Assembly (NCBI RefSeq): GCF_900167255.1
Contig: NZ_FUYB01000003.1
Span: 248,001-312,000 of the forward strand
Reading direction: 5' to 3'
From: Thiothrix eikelboomii
GTDB taxonomy: Bacteria; Pseudomonadota; Gammaproteobacteria; Thiotrichales; Thiotrichaceae
Length of the DNA stretch: 64,000 bases
A program made the translations under genes and the position numbers. Of this stretch, positions 32,118 to 39,399 are shown one piece after another. The notes under the pieces are model-generated. The model was not told the DNA's origin. It ran no database searches and saw nothing but the letters and a program-made list of their open reading frames with translations. Numbering within the stretch: position 1 is the stretch's first letter; each line of letters starts with the position of its first letter.

Positions 32118-32353
32118 TGGCCTCCCTCCTGCTAATCGGAACCCTAGCAGGCCAACCGGCAATGAATGCCGACGTGCACTTGACTGTTGACAGCAGCAGC
32201 TACCGCACACACACCAAACGCCTTGAGCTACCCGCAGGCACGTACAAAGCTTGCGCCAAACTCAAAGACCGGAAAGAACGCTGCCGCACGGTGCTAGTGC
32301 AGGCGGGGACAGATAACGCGGTAGAGATACCGCTGGATATTAAGGAGCAGTGA
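32117..32353 (+). CDS. Small hypothetical protein, probably exported
   Basis: ATG at 32117 overlaps the preceding stop and has AAGGAG upstream, giving 78 residues. The N-terminus is weakly hydrophobic (Ala-Ser-Leu-Leu-Leu-Ile-Gly-Thr-Leu-Ala-Gly). The rest is beta-rich with two Cys (Lys-Ala-Cys-Ala-Lys, Glu-Arg-Cys-Arg-Thr), resembling a small beta-sandwich that may follow an export signal. No family recognised. Confidence 0.55.
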   Translation: MASLLLIGTLAGQPAMNADVHLTVDSSSYRTHTKRLELPAGTYKACAKLKDRKERCRTVLVQAGTDNAVEIPLDIKEQ

Positions 32354-32354
32354 A

Positions 32355-32582
32355 ATGCCAAAGTTCGATTGGGAGTTAATGCAAATGTTCCATGATCGTC
32401 CTCTGTGCGAGGAAAACTTAAGCGCAAATCATAAAAATCGCCTAGAGGGCCTGCTACAGCAGCTTAATTACTTCTTAAATACACCCGGTGATTGGGGCTA
32501 TGGGACCAAGTTAGGAATGCTGTGTACAGCTGTCAAAGTGACGTTGTACGAAGTAATAACAACCAATGAAACCGAAGACTAA
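32355..32582 (+). CDS. Small hypothetical protein
   Basis: This 75-residue soluble protein contains Asp-Trp-Glu-Leu-Met-Gln-Met-Phe and a Leu-Gln-Gln-Leu-Asn-Tyr-Phe-Leu helix. It has no signal peptide. It starts two bases after the previous gene. Unrecognised; kept because of tight spacing in the operon. Confidence 0.5.
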   Translation: MPKFDWELMQMFHDRPLCEENLSANHKNRLEGLLQQLNYFLNTPGDWGYGTKLGMLCTAVKVTLYEVITTNETED

Positions 32583-32596
32583 TTTCGAGTAAATAA

Positions 32597-32661
32597 AAAA
32601 AGCCTTCCAAGCGGAAGGCTTCCGAACAACCGACCGCCGAGCCGTGGAAAGTAAGGCGGTC
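32597..32661. other. Two hairpins in the gap between element A small genes
   Basis: AGCCTTCC-AAGC-GGAAGGCT (about 32600-32620) has a T-run only on the minus strand. GACCGCC...GGCGGTC (32632-32638 and 32655-32661) follows. Together they may form one leader structure ahead of the 32681 gene. Confidence 0.5.
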
Positions 32662-32680
32662 AATCAATAGGGCAAGAGTA

Positions 32681-32884
32681 ATGAGACTGGAACAGAAAAT
32701 CAAACTAATTGCAGCCTGTATCACCTTGGTAAGTGCAACCCAAGCCAATGCCGAGAGCAGCAGCCCACGCATCAGCACGGGAACAGTAAGCGGCAAAGTG
32801 AGCGACGAATCGGTATGGCTAGCAGCGGCTAAAGCCTATGCCGAAGCGGTTAAACAATTGCAAGCTAAGGAGGGTAAGCAATGA
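32681..32884 (+). CDS. Small exported protein
   Basis: This 67-residue protein has an N-terminal signal (Lys-Ile-Lys-Leu-Ile-Ala-Ala-Cys-Ile-Thr-Leu-Val-Ser-Ala-Thr-Gln-Ala-Asn-Ala, cleavage after about residue 24). A mature part of about 43 residues ends in an Ala-rich amphipathic helix (Ala-Lys-Ala-Tyr-Ala-Glu-Ala-Val-Lys-Gln-Leu). Size and design recall small membrane-inserted or coat-like peptides, but there is no specific match. It overlaps the next gene by four bases. Confidence 0.55.
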   Translation: MRLEQKIKLIAACITLVSATQANAESSSPRISTGTVSGKVSDESVWLAAAKAYAEAVKQLQAKEGKQ

Positions 32885-33132
32885 CTGCTCAACTACCCCT
32901 ATTCACCCTGCCCGAGATCAAACCCGACCCCGTGCAGCAAGCCCAAATTGACTTAGAACCCTACCGTGCACGAGCAAATCACGCCGGATACAAATTTGTC
33001 CATGTCTGGGCAGGAAAGCAAGATAAAAAGACAGCACTCGCCGTTTACAGGCTACTGGCTGTCATTAATAAAGACAGTAAAAAGATATTCCCGCAGCTTC
33101 TTCAGCGTTGGATAAAGGAGTTGCAGGCGTGA
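32881..33132 (+). CDS. Small soluble protein heading the element A membrane module
   Basis: This 83-residue protein has Pro-rich residues 1-20 and a helical, basic C-terminal half (Gly-Lys-Gln-Asp-Lys-Lys-Thr-Ala-Leu-Ala-Val-Tyr-Arg-Leu-Leu). It overlaps the genes on both sides by four bases. In element B the gene in the same relative position (45163-45402) encodes a protein of like size. Function unknown. Confidence 0.55.
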   Translation: MTAQLPLFTLPEIKPDPVQQAQIDLEPYRARANHAGYKFVHVWAGKQDKKTALAVYRLLAVINKDSKKIFPQLLQRWIKELQA

Positions 33133-33398
33133 ATACTATTAACTGGCGACAAGTCTATAACATCACCTCCTTTGCCCTAGTCATACTCATCACAATCTGG
33201 GCAGCCATCGAGACAGGGGCGCTCATCAGGCAATATGGAATGCACGCCATTAATAGCCTCTGGCTACATCCCCTACTCGCTCTTTTTTCGGCACTCCTAA
33301 CGGTCTGGTTTGTGCAAACTAACCCGTGGACTAGCTTTATCTCTACCAGCAGCGCCGTCTTAAACGCCTTGCTAATCGAAGGAGGTAGCCATGTCTGA
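33129..33398 (+). CDS. Small two-TM membrane protein of the element A module
   Basis: GTG at 33129 overlaps the preceding stop (GTGA), giving 89 residues. Two or three hydrophobic segments are visible (about residues 9-30, 44-62 and 63-80). The gene overlaps the next large membrane protein gene by eight bases. A membrane protein of nearly the same size (44906-45166) occupies the same position in element B. It may form a complex with the large partner. Confidence 0.6.
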   Translation: MNTINWRQVYNITSFALVILITIWAAIETGALIRQYGMHAINSLWLHPLLALFSALLTVWFVQTNPWTSFISTSSAVLNALLIEGGSHV

Positions 33399-34935
33399 CC
33401 CCATCAAACAAAAACAAGCCGAACTCCTACAGCAGCAACTAGCCGAGCACCGGCAGCATAATCACCGAGCACTAAAGCTATTGAAGCTAGGCTTCATACT
33501 TACCTTTTTGTTGTATCTAGCCTTTGCGCTGCATCTGTATTTAGGCGAACCCTTAAGTTGGGCAGCCTATTTCACAACATGGCAAAGCACCGTCGGCTTT
33601 TTCTTCATGCTCAGCATCATCGTGCTGACAGCCCTCTTCCTAGCTTGGGTAAAGCATCACGCCTACTTGCACTTCGGTTTTTATGGCTCAGTCACAATGA
33701 TTGTAGTGACGGTGATCGGTTTCGCCCTCTTCGCAGAGTTCTTTAGCAGCTCAGCCAGCCAAGATGCAAAAAGCAATATTCAATTAGAGCGTAGCTCAGC
33801 TTTTCAAGATACCCGCAAAGATAGCTTGAGCATTACTACCGATAGCTTACTAACTAGTCGTATTGCCAAAGCCCGTCAGAAGCTTGCCCGCTGCGAAGAA
33901 AAGGTAAAAGCAGGCAAAGAAAAGCACTGTGAGGGTGATAGAGCATCCCTGCAAGCACTGCTCGACTCTGAGCGAAACAGCTTACAAGCGCAAATCCAAG
34001 CCAGCACCGCAAGCCAAGCCCTGAAATACGACCGTCAAGACAAACTAAAAGCGGATTCTTACAATCCGGTCATTGTCATGATGGCTCAATTTATGAGCTG
34101 GTTTTCCGGCGCGGATTACAAAGAACATATCAAGACAGCCGTCGTGTTTATCATGTTAATCGTGGCCGTGAGCTTTGAAATCCTCCATCACTTTTTGAGC
34201 CAAGCTAAAGGGCAAAGCACCGCAGCCATTCAAGCCTTGGAGCTGCAAATTGCGGGCTTACAAGCTAACAGCGCTACCCCCCCCACCAAACCAACCAGCG
34301 TACCCAGCTATAGCCAACCACCCGCTGCGAGTATGAACACACCAACACCTGCAATGGCTAGCGCTGCTACCCTACCAGCCGTCACCTTAAATATCCCAAC
34401 TTCAACAGAACCAACGCCCCGCCCCATTGGCTTTGTCTGGGATACACCTACTCCTCAAAACCGTGTGCACACACCCACCACATCCCGCTTAGGCACAGCC
34501 GAACACCAACTGAGCATTCCCGCTATCAGCACCTACGCTGAGGAACTACGTAAAGCAGGTATCGACTTCCCCCCTGACCCGGTGCTAGATCGCACTGCCC
34601 CACAAGTTGCCATTCAAGCGATCATCAAACCCTGTGCGCAGGGTACACAGGGTCAAGACCCGCACCCTGTGCGCAGGGTCAGTGCCAATCTGTATCAAGC
34701 ATGGCTAGAAGCCATTTACGCAGGTGAACTTAAAGCCACCGTGACAGAAAGCCGCAAGTGGCTGCAAAAGCAGGTGGCTGGCAAGGGTAGCCAAGCAGTG
34801 AAAAAGACCGCCACCCCCGCTGACATTGATGCAGTGGTGCAGGGTTATTTTAAGCGAGCAATCGCAACCCAAACCCGCATAAAAGCCAACCCAAACTACA
34901 GCAATGGCAAACCTAAATACATTTTAGAGGCTTAA
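33391..34935 (+). CDS. Large four-TM coiled-coil protein (element A module), unknown family
   Basis: The 514-residue protein has three N-terminal TM segments (about 29-50, 62-86 and 93-118) followed by Phe-Phe-Ser-Ser-Ser-Ala-Ser-Gln. A coiled coil comes next (about 125-215) with a Cys pair 13 residues apart (Cys-Glu-Glu-Lys...His-Cys), then a fourth TM (about 250-270). A Pro/Thr-rich linker (about 295-420) leads to a C-terminal domain (about 430-514) ending Asn-Pro-Asn-Tyr-Ser-Asn-Gly-Lys-Pro-Lys-Tyr-Ile. The element B protein at 43436-44896 shares this whole architecture and the Asn-Pro-Asn-Tyr ending. No known family is recognised. Confidence 0.7.
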   Translation: MSDPIKQKQAELLQQQLAEHRQHNHRALKLLKLGFILTFLLYLAFALHLYLGEPLSWAAYFTTWQSTVGFFFMLSIIVLTALFLAWVKHHAYLHFGFYGSVTMIVVTVIGFALFAEFFSSSASQDAKSNIQLERSSAFQDTRKDSLSITTDSLLTSRIAKARQKLARCEEKVKAGKEKHCEGDRASLQALLDSERNSLQAQIQASTASQALKYDRQDKLKADSYNPVIVMMAQFMSWFSGADYKEHIKTAVVFIMLIVAVSFEILHHFLSQAKGQSTAAIQALELQIAGLQANSATPPTKPTSVPSYSQPPAASMNTPTPAMASAATLPAVTLNIPTSTEPTPRPIGFVWDTPTPQNRVHTPTTSRLGTAEHQLSIPAISTYAEELRKAGIDFPPDPVLDRTAPQVAIQAIIKPCAQGTQGQDPHPVRRVSANLYQAWLEAIYAGELKATVTESRKWLQKQVAGKGSQAVKKTATPADIDAVVQGYFKRAIATQTRIKANPNYSNGKPKYILEA

Positions 34936-35191
34936 TATGAACCCACAAAACGAACAATCAACGAACCAAGGCCGCATTCAAATAGCCTACTGGCCAGATG
35001 GCTACTGGTCTCGTGACCTTGCCGAAGCCGCAAAAATGGATGAATTCCAAGCTTTTGGTGAAGTACCGCACAAAGTCGTTGACCTGCCTGCTGATAGCAG
35101 TGAGGACGCGATTGCAGAACAGGTGCTAACCCTGTGCGCAGGGTTATCTGGCTCTGTGTTGAATCAACCCTGTGTACCCTGTGCGCAGGGT
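34629..35191. repeat. Four copies of ACCCTGTGCGCAGGGT-type hairpins
   Basis: ACCCTGTGCGCAGGGT, a 6-bp stem with a TGCG loop, occurs at 34629-34644, 34664-34679, 35129-35144 and 35176-35191. Two lie within each of two adjacent genes, in frame in low-complexity parts. The element B homologues lack them. Confidence 0.75.
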
Positions 35192-35236
35192 AGTAATAGC
35201 ACCGACAAACCGTGTGCACACACCCACGCACAGTAA
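34937..35236 (+). CDS. Small YW-x-DGYW protein (element A module)
   Basis: Residues about 14-58 of this 99-residue protein contain Ile-Ala-Tyr-Trp-Pro-Asp-Gly-Tyr-Trp-Ser-Arg-Asp, Ala-x-Lys-Met-Asp-Glu-Phe-x-Ala-Phe-Gly and Val-Val-Asp-Leu-Pro. The 62-residue protein at 43260-43448 in element B shares Tyr-Trp-Leu-Asp-Gly-Tyr-Trp, Leu-Met-Asp-Ser-x-Asn-Ala-Phe-Gly and Val-Val-Glu-Leu-Pro. The C-terminal third here is Cys-rich because of the hairpin repeats. It starts one base after the large membrane gene. Function unknown. Confidence 0.65.
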   Translation: MNPQNEQSTNQGRIQIAYWPDGYWSRDLAEAAKMDEFQAFGEVPHKVVDLPADSSEDAIAEQVLTLCAGLSGSVLNQPCVPCAQGSNSTDKPCAHTHAQ

Positions 35237-35304
35237 AAAACCACCCACTAATACACAGCAGGCAGGGCAAGTGCTCTGCCTCTTAACAAACCAGCAGTAA
35301 AACC

Positions 35305-35751
35305 ATGAACGACAACCACACCTTTATCGAACTCAGAGCCGGACTCACTATTCAACGCGATAGCATCGCTGTGAATATTAACTTCTTAGATGGCACTCAG
35401 GTTTTTGTCAGCCATCACGGCTACGGGGCAGACCTACCCCATAACTGCTTAGGCTTAAAACGTTACCCGCAAGATCAGTTTAAAAAAATGCTGCTAGAGG
35501 CAATACAAAAAGGAGCAACTGTATTTCACGCAGTCGGCTCTGAAGATTTACCATTACCTCAAGAACTAATCGCTGAAGAAGTACTGATAAACCACTGCCC
35601 ACAGTGCAAAGCCCCTCAAGAAGATCACGATGGGCTAGGCGTACTGTATTGCGAAGCCTGCGATTATTGTACTCATGCCTCGTGTAGCTATCCCAGTGAT
35701 CTGTACGACCTACCCGTCTGTGACTTCTGCGGGACGACAATGCTGAGGTAA
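35305..35751 (+). CDS. Hypothetical protein with C-terminal zinc-finger region
   Basis: This 148-residue protein has a beta-rich N-terminal half and a Cys-rich end: Cys-Pro-Gln-Cys-Lys (about 97-101), Tyr-Cys-Glu-Ala-Cys-Asp-Tyr-Cys, Ala-Ser-Cys and Cys-Asp-Phe-Cys-Gly-Thr. This should bind two zinc ions, in a RING/ribbon-like layout. It is separated by 68 bases from the previous gene and four bases from the exonuclease. Unrecognised family. Confidence 0.6.
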   Translation: MNDNHTFIELRAGLTIQRDSIAVNINFLDGTQVFVSHHGYGADLPHNCLGLKRYPQDQFKKMLLEAIQKGATVFHAVGSEDLPLPQELIAEEVLINHCPQCKAPQEDHDGLGVLYCEACDYCTHASCSYPSDLYDLPVCDFCGTTMLR

Positions 35752-35755
35752 TTTT

Positions 35756-36322
35756 ATGAGCAAGCAATACCATACAGTCTACCTAGACACAGAAACCACT
35801 GAACTCAGCCACCAACATGATGAAGTGCTAGAGATCAGCAGCCTGAACGACGATGGCGAAACCCTAATGGATACATTAGTCAAACCAACTCGCAAAAAGG
35901 CATGGCCGGAAGCCGCTAAAATCCACGGCATCCGCCCGGAGATAGTACTGGAATCCCCATACCCAACTCTGCAGGAACTACTCCCTCGCATTGACGCAAT
36001 ATTAGCCGATGCTGAGCACTTGGTGATCTATAACGCTGGCTATGACCTACCATTCTTAGCTGCTGCCTATCATGCAGCAGAACTCAATCCGGCATATCCG
36101 AACATACATTGCGCCATGTTGGAGTTTGCGAAAGCTTATGGTGTTTGGGATAACTATCGTAATGGATGGAAATGGCAGAAGCTCACCGTAGCCGCTAAAC
36201 ACGTCGGCCATAAATGGGAAGGGCAGGCACATCGAGCACTGGCAGATTGCCGCGCAACTAAAAGCGTTTGGGAATGGCTAGTAAAAAAATCTGATGAGCA
36301 GGATGGTGAGAGCGATGTCTAA
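35756..36322 (+). CDS. DnaQ-like 3'-5' exonuclease (DEDD superfamily)
   Basis: Residues about 5-175 of this 188-residue protein show the exonuclease motifs: Tyr-Leu-Asp-Thr-Glu-Thr-Thr (ExoI, Asp and Glu), Ile-His-Gly-Ile, Leu-Val-Ile-Tyr-Asn-Ala-Gly-Tyr-Asp-Leu-Pro-Phe-Leu (ExoII) and His-Arg-Ala-Leu-Ala-Asp-Cys (ExoIIIe, His and Asp). It resembles DNA polymerase III epsilon-type proofreading domains carried by phages and plasmids. It overlaps the AlpA-like gene by eight bases. Confidence 0.88.
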   Translation: MSKQYHTVYLDTETTELSHQHDEVLEISSLNDDGETLMDTLVKPTRKKAWPEAAKIHGIRPEIVLESPYPTLQELLPRIDAILADAEHLVIYNAGYDLPFLAAAYHAAELNPAYPNIHCAMLEFAKAYGVWDNYRNGWKWQKLTVAAKHVGHKWEGQAHRALADCRATKSVWEWLVKKSDEQDGESDV

Positions 36323-36590
36323 TCAAAACACCAACGACGAGCTACAAACCCTCTTAGAGTTTGTAAAACGCGCCGCAGCCCCAGAAGAAAAGCTGCTAAA
36401 TGACAAAGATGTTGCGGAAAAACTAGCTATTTCGCGGGCCAGTGTTTGGCGCTTTGTAAGTGAAGGGAAGCTGCCAAGACCTGTTAGATTAAGTGAAAGC
36501 ACCCAACGCTGGAAAGCTAGCGAGCTGAATAATTACCTAGCTAGCCTCCAAGCCGAAGAAAGTAATCTAAGCAGCACTAGCCCGCAATGA
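36315..36590 (+). CDS. AlpA-type regulator/excisionase
   Basis: ATG at 36315 gives 91 residues. The segment Leu-Leu-Asn-Asp-Lys-Asp-Val-Ala-Glu-Lys-Leu-Ala-Ile-Ser-Arg-Ala-Ser-Val-Trp-Arg, then Gly-Lys-Leu-Pro-Arg-Pro-Val-Arg-Leu and Arg-Trp-Lys-Ala-Ser-Glu-Leu is the AlpA/MerR-like winged-helix pattern. Such proteins promote integrase expression or excision. The gene is convergent with the integrase and overlaps it by 24 bases. Confidence 0.82.
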   Translation: MSNQNTNDELQTLLEFVKRAAAPEEKLLNDKDVAEKLAISRASVWRFVSEGKLPRPVRLSESTQRWKASELNNYLASLQAEESNLSSTSPQ

Positions 36591-37808
36591 ATCTAAGTAG
36601 TCTGCCCACGCCTGCATCATCTCGACACGCTTCGAGAGATGTGCGGTGCGATCATACGCGCCGCCGTGGGTCTTGATCTTATGCCCCAGCTGCAATTCTG
36701 CTATTTTTTCATCCCAGCCCAAAACCTCTTCTAACACCGTCCGCGCCAGAGCACGGAAACCGTGGCCAGTCATAATATCCTTATAACCCATATACTTCAG
36801 CGCTACGCAAATCGTGCTCGTGCTCATGTGCCCACTTTTACGATTACGCTGATTCGGGAAAACATAAATACTTTTCCCAGCCATTGCCTGCAGCTCGTGA
36901 ATAATCTCGATAGCTTGGCGACTTAAAGGGACAATATGAATATCTTCTTCACGATCCGCCTTTTTAATATGCTGCCTGTTTTTAATTTTACGCGCTGCAA
37001 TCGTCCAAACCTGATTATCTAAATCCAGTTCAGACCACTCCATCGCTACTAAATTGTGCGGCCTGACCATCAACAACGCCGCCAGCTTCAATAAGCACTT
37101 AGTAATGAAATAACCCCGATAAAACTCCATATCTACCAAGAGTTTTTTAATTTCATCAGGATCAGTGAGGGCAGGGTGCGGCGTAGGGATGTGCGGTGCA
37201 ATAATAATAGAAAGATCAATATCCGCCGGATTATTATCCGTTAATCCAACCGTTTTAGCATAAAGAAAAATGCTGTGCAGCCATCGGCCAACACGGCGCG
37301 CTTGATCTAACGCGCCACGATCACCCACCCGATTAACAGTTTTGACAATATCAGTCGGTTTGATTTCATCTATATTTAATTTACCCAAGACTGGAAAAAT
37401 ATCGTTTTCAAAATAGCGCTGAACCATCTCTTTATGCCGCTGCCCACCTTCCTTCCTCTCCAACCACATAGCCGCCACCGTTTTAAAGTTATTAGCTTGA
37501 GATTGTGTGATTTTCATCGAGCGCTTTTTTAAAGCAGGATCAATATTTTTAGACAGCTCCAACCGAGCCTCATTATGCTTAAGTCGAGCTTGAGTGATAG
37601 TGATAAGCGGATATTTACCGAAAGTTAAAGTTTTGTATTTGCCAGCATATTTAAAGTTAAAGCGCCAGTACATGCCAAAACCGCTGCCCGCCAGAGGCCG
37701 CAGCTCAAGATACAATCCCTCACCATCACTCAACTTAGTAACATCAGGCACTATCTCTCCAGATAATACCTTTTTAAGATAGGCATCTTTTAGCAGTCCC
37801 ATTAACAC
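36567..37808 (-). CDS. Tyrosine integrase of element A (P4-type)
   Basis: The 413-residue protein has an N-terminal DUF4102-like arm-binding domain (Leu-Ser-Asp-Gly-Glu-Gly-Leu-Tyr-Leu-Glu; Arg-Phe-Asn-Phe-Lys-Tyr-Ala-Gly-Lys), a core-binding domain and a catalytic domain with Arg249, His349-x2-Arg352, His376 and Tyr385. It should recombine at a site just upstream of its start (37849-37884), as P4-type integrases lie with their 5' end next to attL. It is closely similar in layout to the element B integrase at 50392-51672, so the two elements probably target the same chromosomal site. Confidence 0.92.
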   Translation of the reverse strand: MLMGLLKDAYLKKVLSGEIVPDVTKLSDGEGLYLELRPLAGSGFGMYWRFNFKYAGKYKTLTFGKYPLITITQARLKHNEARLELSKNIDPALKKRSMKITQSQANNFKTVAAMWLERKEGGQRHKEMVQRYFENDIFPVLGKLNIDEIKPTDIVKTVNRVGDRGALDQARRVGRWLHSIFLYAKTVGLTDNNPADIDLSIIIAPHIPTPHPALTDPDEIKKLLVDMEFYRGYFITKCLLKLAALLMVRPHNLVAMEWSELDLDNQVWTIAARKIKNRQHIKKADREEDIHIVPLSRQAIEIIHELQAMAGKSIYVFPNQRNRKSGHMSTSTICVALKYMGYKDIMTGHGFRALARTVLEEVLGWDEKIAELQLGHKIKTHGGAYDRTAHLSKRVEMMQAWADYLDSLRASAA

Positions 37809-37848
37809 CTTTTAGGGTACTTGCCCTTAAAGCTTATAAAGTACCCCT

Positions 37849-37884
37849 AAAAGTACCCTCTCTTATACTGTCTTATCAAGTCTT
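37849..37884. repeat. Candidate att site adjacent to integrase A
   Basis: This 36-base stretch starts AAAAGTACCCTCTCTTATAC and aligns over most of its length with the site next to integrase B (51706-51741). Further GGTACTT/AAGTACC units just upstream (37815-37846) could be integrase arm sites. About 240 bases downstream to 38127 hold no gene. Confidence 0.6.
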
Positions 37885-37890
37885 AATAAT

Positions 37891-37918
37891 AAAAAAAGCC
37901 TGACTAAATCAGGCTTTT
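37891..37918. terminator. Bidirectional terminator-like hairpin
   Basis: AAAAAGCCTGA-CTAAA-TCAGGCTTTT forms a stem with A-rich and T-rich flanks, suiting termination in both directions at the element A/B junction. Confidence 0.7.
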
Positions 37919-38032
37919 AGACAGCATAGAACTAGATGAAACCTGATTCAGGACGCATATGCGGCTAGTCTTTTTTAAGCTAACTATTTGAAATTAAAAT
38001 ATTTATATGTGATAAATTTTTGCAGATGCTTT

Positions 38033-38048
38033 AAAAGTACCGTGTCTT
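38033..38048. repeat. Left attachment-site candidate of element B
   Basis: AAAAGTACCGTGTCTT is identical to 51706-51721 beside integrase B. The two copies bound 13.7 kb that contains a complete integrase at its right end. Confidence 0.72.
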
Positions 38049-38127
38049 TGCGCGTCTCATTTTGTAATTTATATATGAAAAAGCCGCATTATTTGTGGCT
38101 ATTAGTTAATGTTTAGAATCGCTTCAA

Positions 38128-38694
38128 CTAAGCAGCATCTTTAGCACCTGCTAACCTATAAACGCTATTCCTTGCAATGCCATACTTATCGGCTATTTCC
38201 TGCTTAGTTAAGTAACCAGAATCTACGTCACCACGCAAAGCTGCAAGCTGATCATCTGTAAGCTTGGCTTTACGTCCAAACTTAATACCTTTGGCTTTAG
38301 CAGCCTGCCTGCCTTCTTCAGTCCTAGCGTTGATTAAATCGCGTTCAAATTCGGCAATCGAACCCAGAATATTAAACAGTAGTTTTCCTGTTGCGCTGCT
38401 GGTGTCCATTCCTGCCTGATCGAGCACTTTGAACGCTACACCTTTAGCTTCTAACTCACGCACAATCGCCCATAAATCGCCCATGCTACGCGCTAACCTA
38501 TCCAGTTTAGTGATAACCAATACATCACCTTCACGGGCAAATTCGATAGCACGTTGTAGCTCTGCGCGATTATCTGCGCTCTTTCCACTTTGCTTTTCGC
38601 TGAAAATTTTCTCGCAGCCTTCGCCTTGAAGCTTACTTAGTTGGGTATTGTAGTCCTGCCCTGTAGTAGAAACCCGTGCATATCCAATTTTCAT
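38128..38694 (-). CDS. Serine recombinase (resolvase/invertase, Tn3/Pin type)
   Basis: The 188-residue protein begins Met-Lys-Ile-Gly-Tyr-Ala-Arg-Val-Ser-Thr, with Ser9 as nucleophile, and has Thr-Lys-Leu-Asp-Arg-Leu-Ala-Arg-Ser near residue 63 and a long E helix with Ile-Ala-Glu-Phe-Glu-Arg. A C-terminal HTH (Lys-Gln-Glu-Ile-Ala-Asp-Lys-Tyr-Gly-Ile-Ala-Arg-Asn-Ser-Val-Tyr-Arg) completes the usual size. The region upstream (38744-38880) contains repeated half-sites fitting a res site, so it more likely resolves dimers of the element than inverts a segment. Confidence 0.9.
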   Translation of the reverse strand: MKIGYARVSTTGQDYNTQLSKLQGEGCEKIFSEKQSGKSADNRAELQRAIEFAREGDVLVITKLDRLARSMGDLWAIVRELEAKGVAFKVLDQAGMDTSSATGKLLFNILGSIAEFERDLINARTEEGRQAAKAKGIKFGRKAKLTDDQLAALRGDVDSGYLTKQEIADKYGIARNSVYRLAGAKDAA

Positions 38695-38743
38695 ATTATG
38701 CCGCCCTATGCTGCCTTAAAAGTGTTCTAAATCTTGTAATGAT

Positions 38744-38880
38744 TGTACTAAATATCTTATGAGTTTCAAGAATAATTTTAGTACGATTTTTAGTACACTA
38801 ATAAAGCGTGTTGCAGCTAGATTTTACAGGCTAGGACATTAGGTGGATGATGTGTACTAAATATTCTAAGTTTTAGTACA
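38744..38880. other. Candidate res site of the serine recombinase
   Basis: The half-site TGTACTAAA or its complement TTTAGTACA occurs five times (38744, 38776, 38788, 38853, 38871). The last two form an inverted pair spanning exactly 28 bases (38853-38880), the size of a resolvase crossover subsite. The cluster lies directly upstream of the recombinase start. Confidence 0.65.
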
Positions 38881-38914
38881 AACAAAAATCGAGCCATTCG
38901 GCAAAGGCTAGGCG

Positions 38915-38940
38915 AAAAAAAACCGGAATCTATCCGGTTA
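38915..38940 (-). terminator. Intrinsic terminator of the element B replication operon
   Basis: On the minus strand AACCGGA-TAGA-TTCCGGTT is followed by a run of T. It overlaps the stop of the 38938-39396 gene and would end the AlpA-primase-helicase transcript. Confidence 0.8.
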
Positions 38941-39396
38941 GTAGTGGTTTGCTTTTCTCTGCCTGTATTCCGCTAGGCAAATAACCAGCGCTTGCCGTTC
39001 TGCATCGTTTCGAGTCAAGCCGCCTTCATATTCCATAATGGCCGCCCTTTCCTCAAAACCCTCAAGTTCATCATCCGATAAAAAATGGATTTCGGACATT
39101 GTTGTTTTTAGGTGTTCCACGTGTTCCACGTGTTCCAGATTTTTTAAGTTATTGTTTTTTAATGGTTTATTAGGCGTTTTAGCTGGAACACCTCCCTTGT
39201 TTTTAGGTGTTCCAAGGTGTTCCACGTGTTCCAGACTAATTAAGTTATTGTTTTTAATATCATTTTCAGTTTTAGCAGTTGAAACACCTGCCTTATTTTG
39301 CGGTGTTCCACGTGTTCCAGCCTGTTTTTTAGGTGTTCCAAGGGGCTTGGGTGGTGTGTTAGGCAACCATTGACCATAAGCAGATAGGTCAAACAT
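38938..39396 (-). CDS. Hypothetical protein containing iteron-encoded repeats
   Basis: Residues about 10-95 of this 152-residue protein are low-complexity. Leu-Glu-His-Val-Glu-His-Leu and Gly-Thr-Pro-x-Lys-x2-Gly-Gly-Val units recur because the DNA beneath is an array of GTGTTCCAC-type repeats. The C-terminal 50 residues (Leu-Ser-Asp-Asp-Glu-Leu-Glu-Gly-Phe-Glu-Glu-Arg and on) look like a real folded helical domain. It is three bases downstream of the DUF927 gene. The N-terminal part may exist mainly to host an origin. Confidence 0.55.
   Translation of the reverse strand: MFDLSAYGQWLPNTPPKPLGTPKKQAGTRGTPQNKAGVSTAKTENDIKNNNLISLEHVEHLGTPKNKGGVPAKTPNKPLKNNNLKNLEHVEHVEHLKTTMSEIHFLSDDELEGFEERAAIMEYEGGLTRNDAERQALVICLAEYRQRKANHY
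39111..39340. repeat. Iteron cluster, GTGTTCCAC units (left end of element B)
   Basis: GTGTTCCAC or GTGTTCCAA units occur about nine times in both orientations at 39111-39136, 39184-39191, 39206-39233, 39302-39320 and 39331-39340. TTAAGTTATTGTTTTT-like AT-rich stretches separate them (about 39143 and 39240). Matching clusters lie at 50038-50361. This resembles the ori/crr iterons of satellite P4. Confidence 0.7.
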
Positions 39397-39399
39397 GGC

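Noticed and set aside
31887-35236. Filamentous (inovirus) prophage
   Set aside because: Small exported and membrane proteins are suggestive, but no Zot-type ATPase, replication initiator or coat gene can be recognised.
39111-39340. CRISPR array
   Set aside because: Repeats are nine-base units with irregular spacing and both orientations; iterons fit better.
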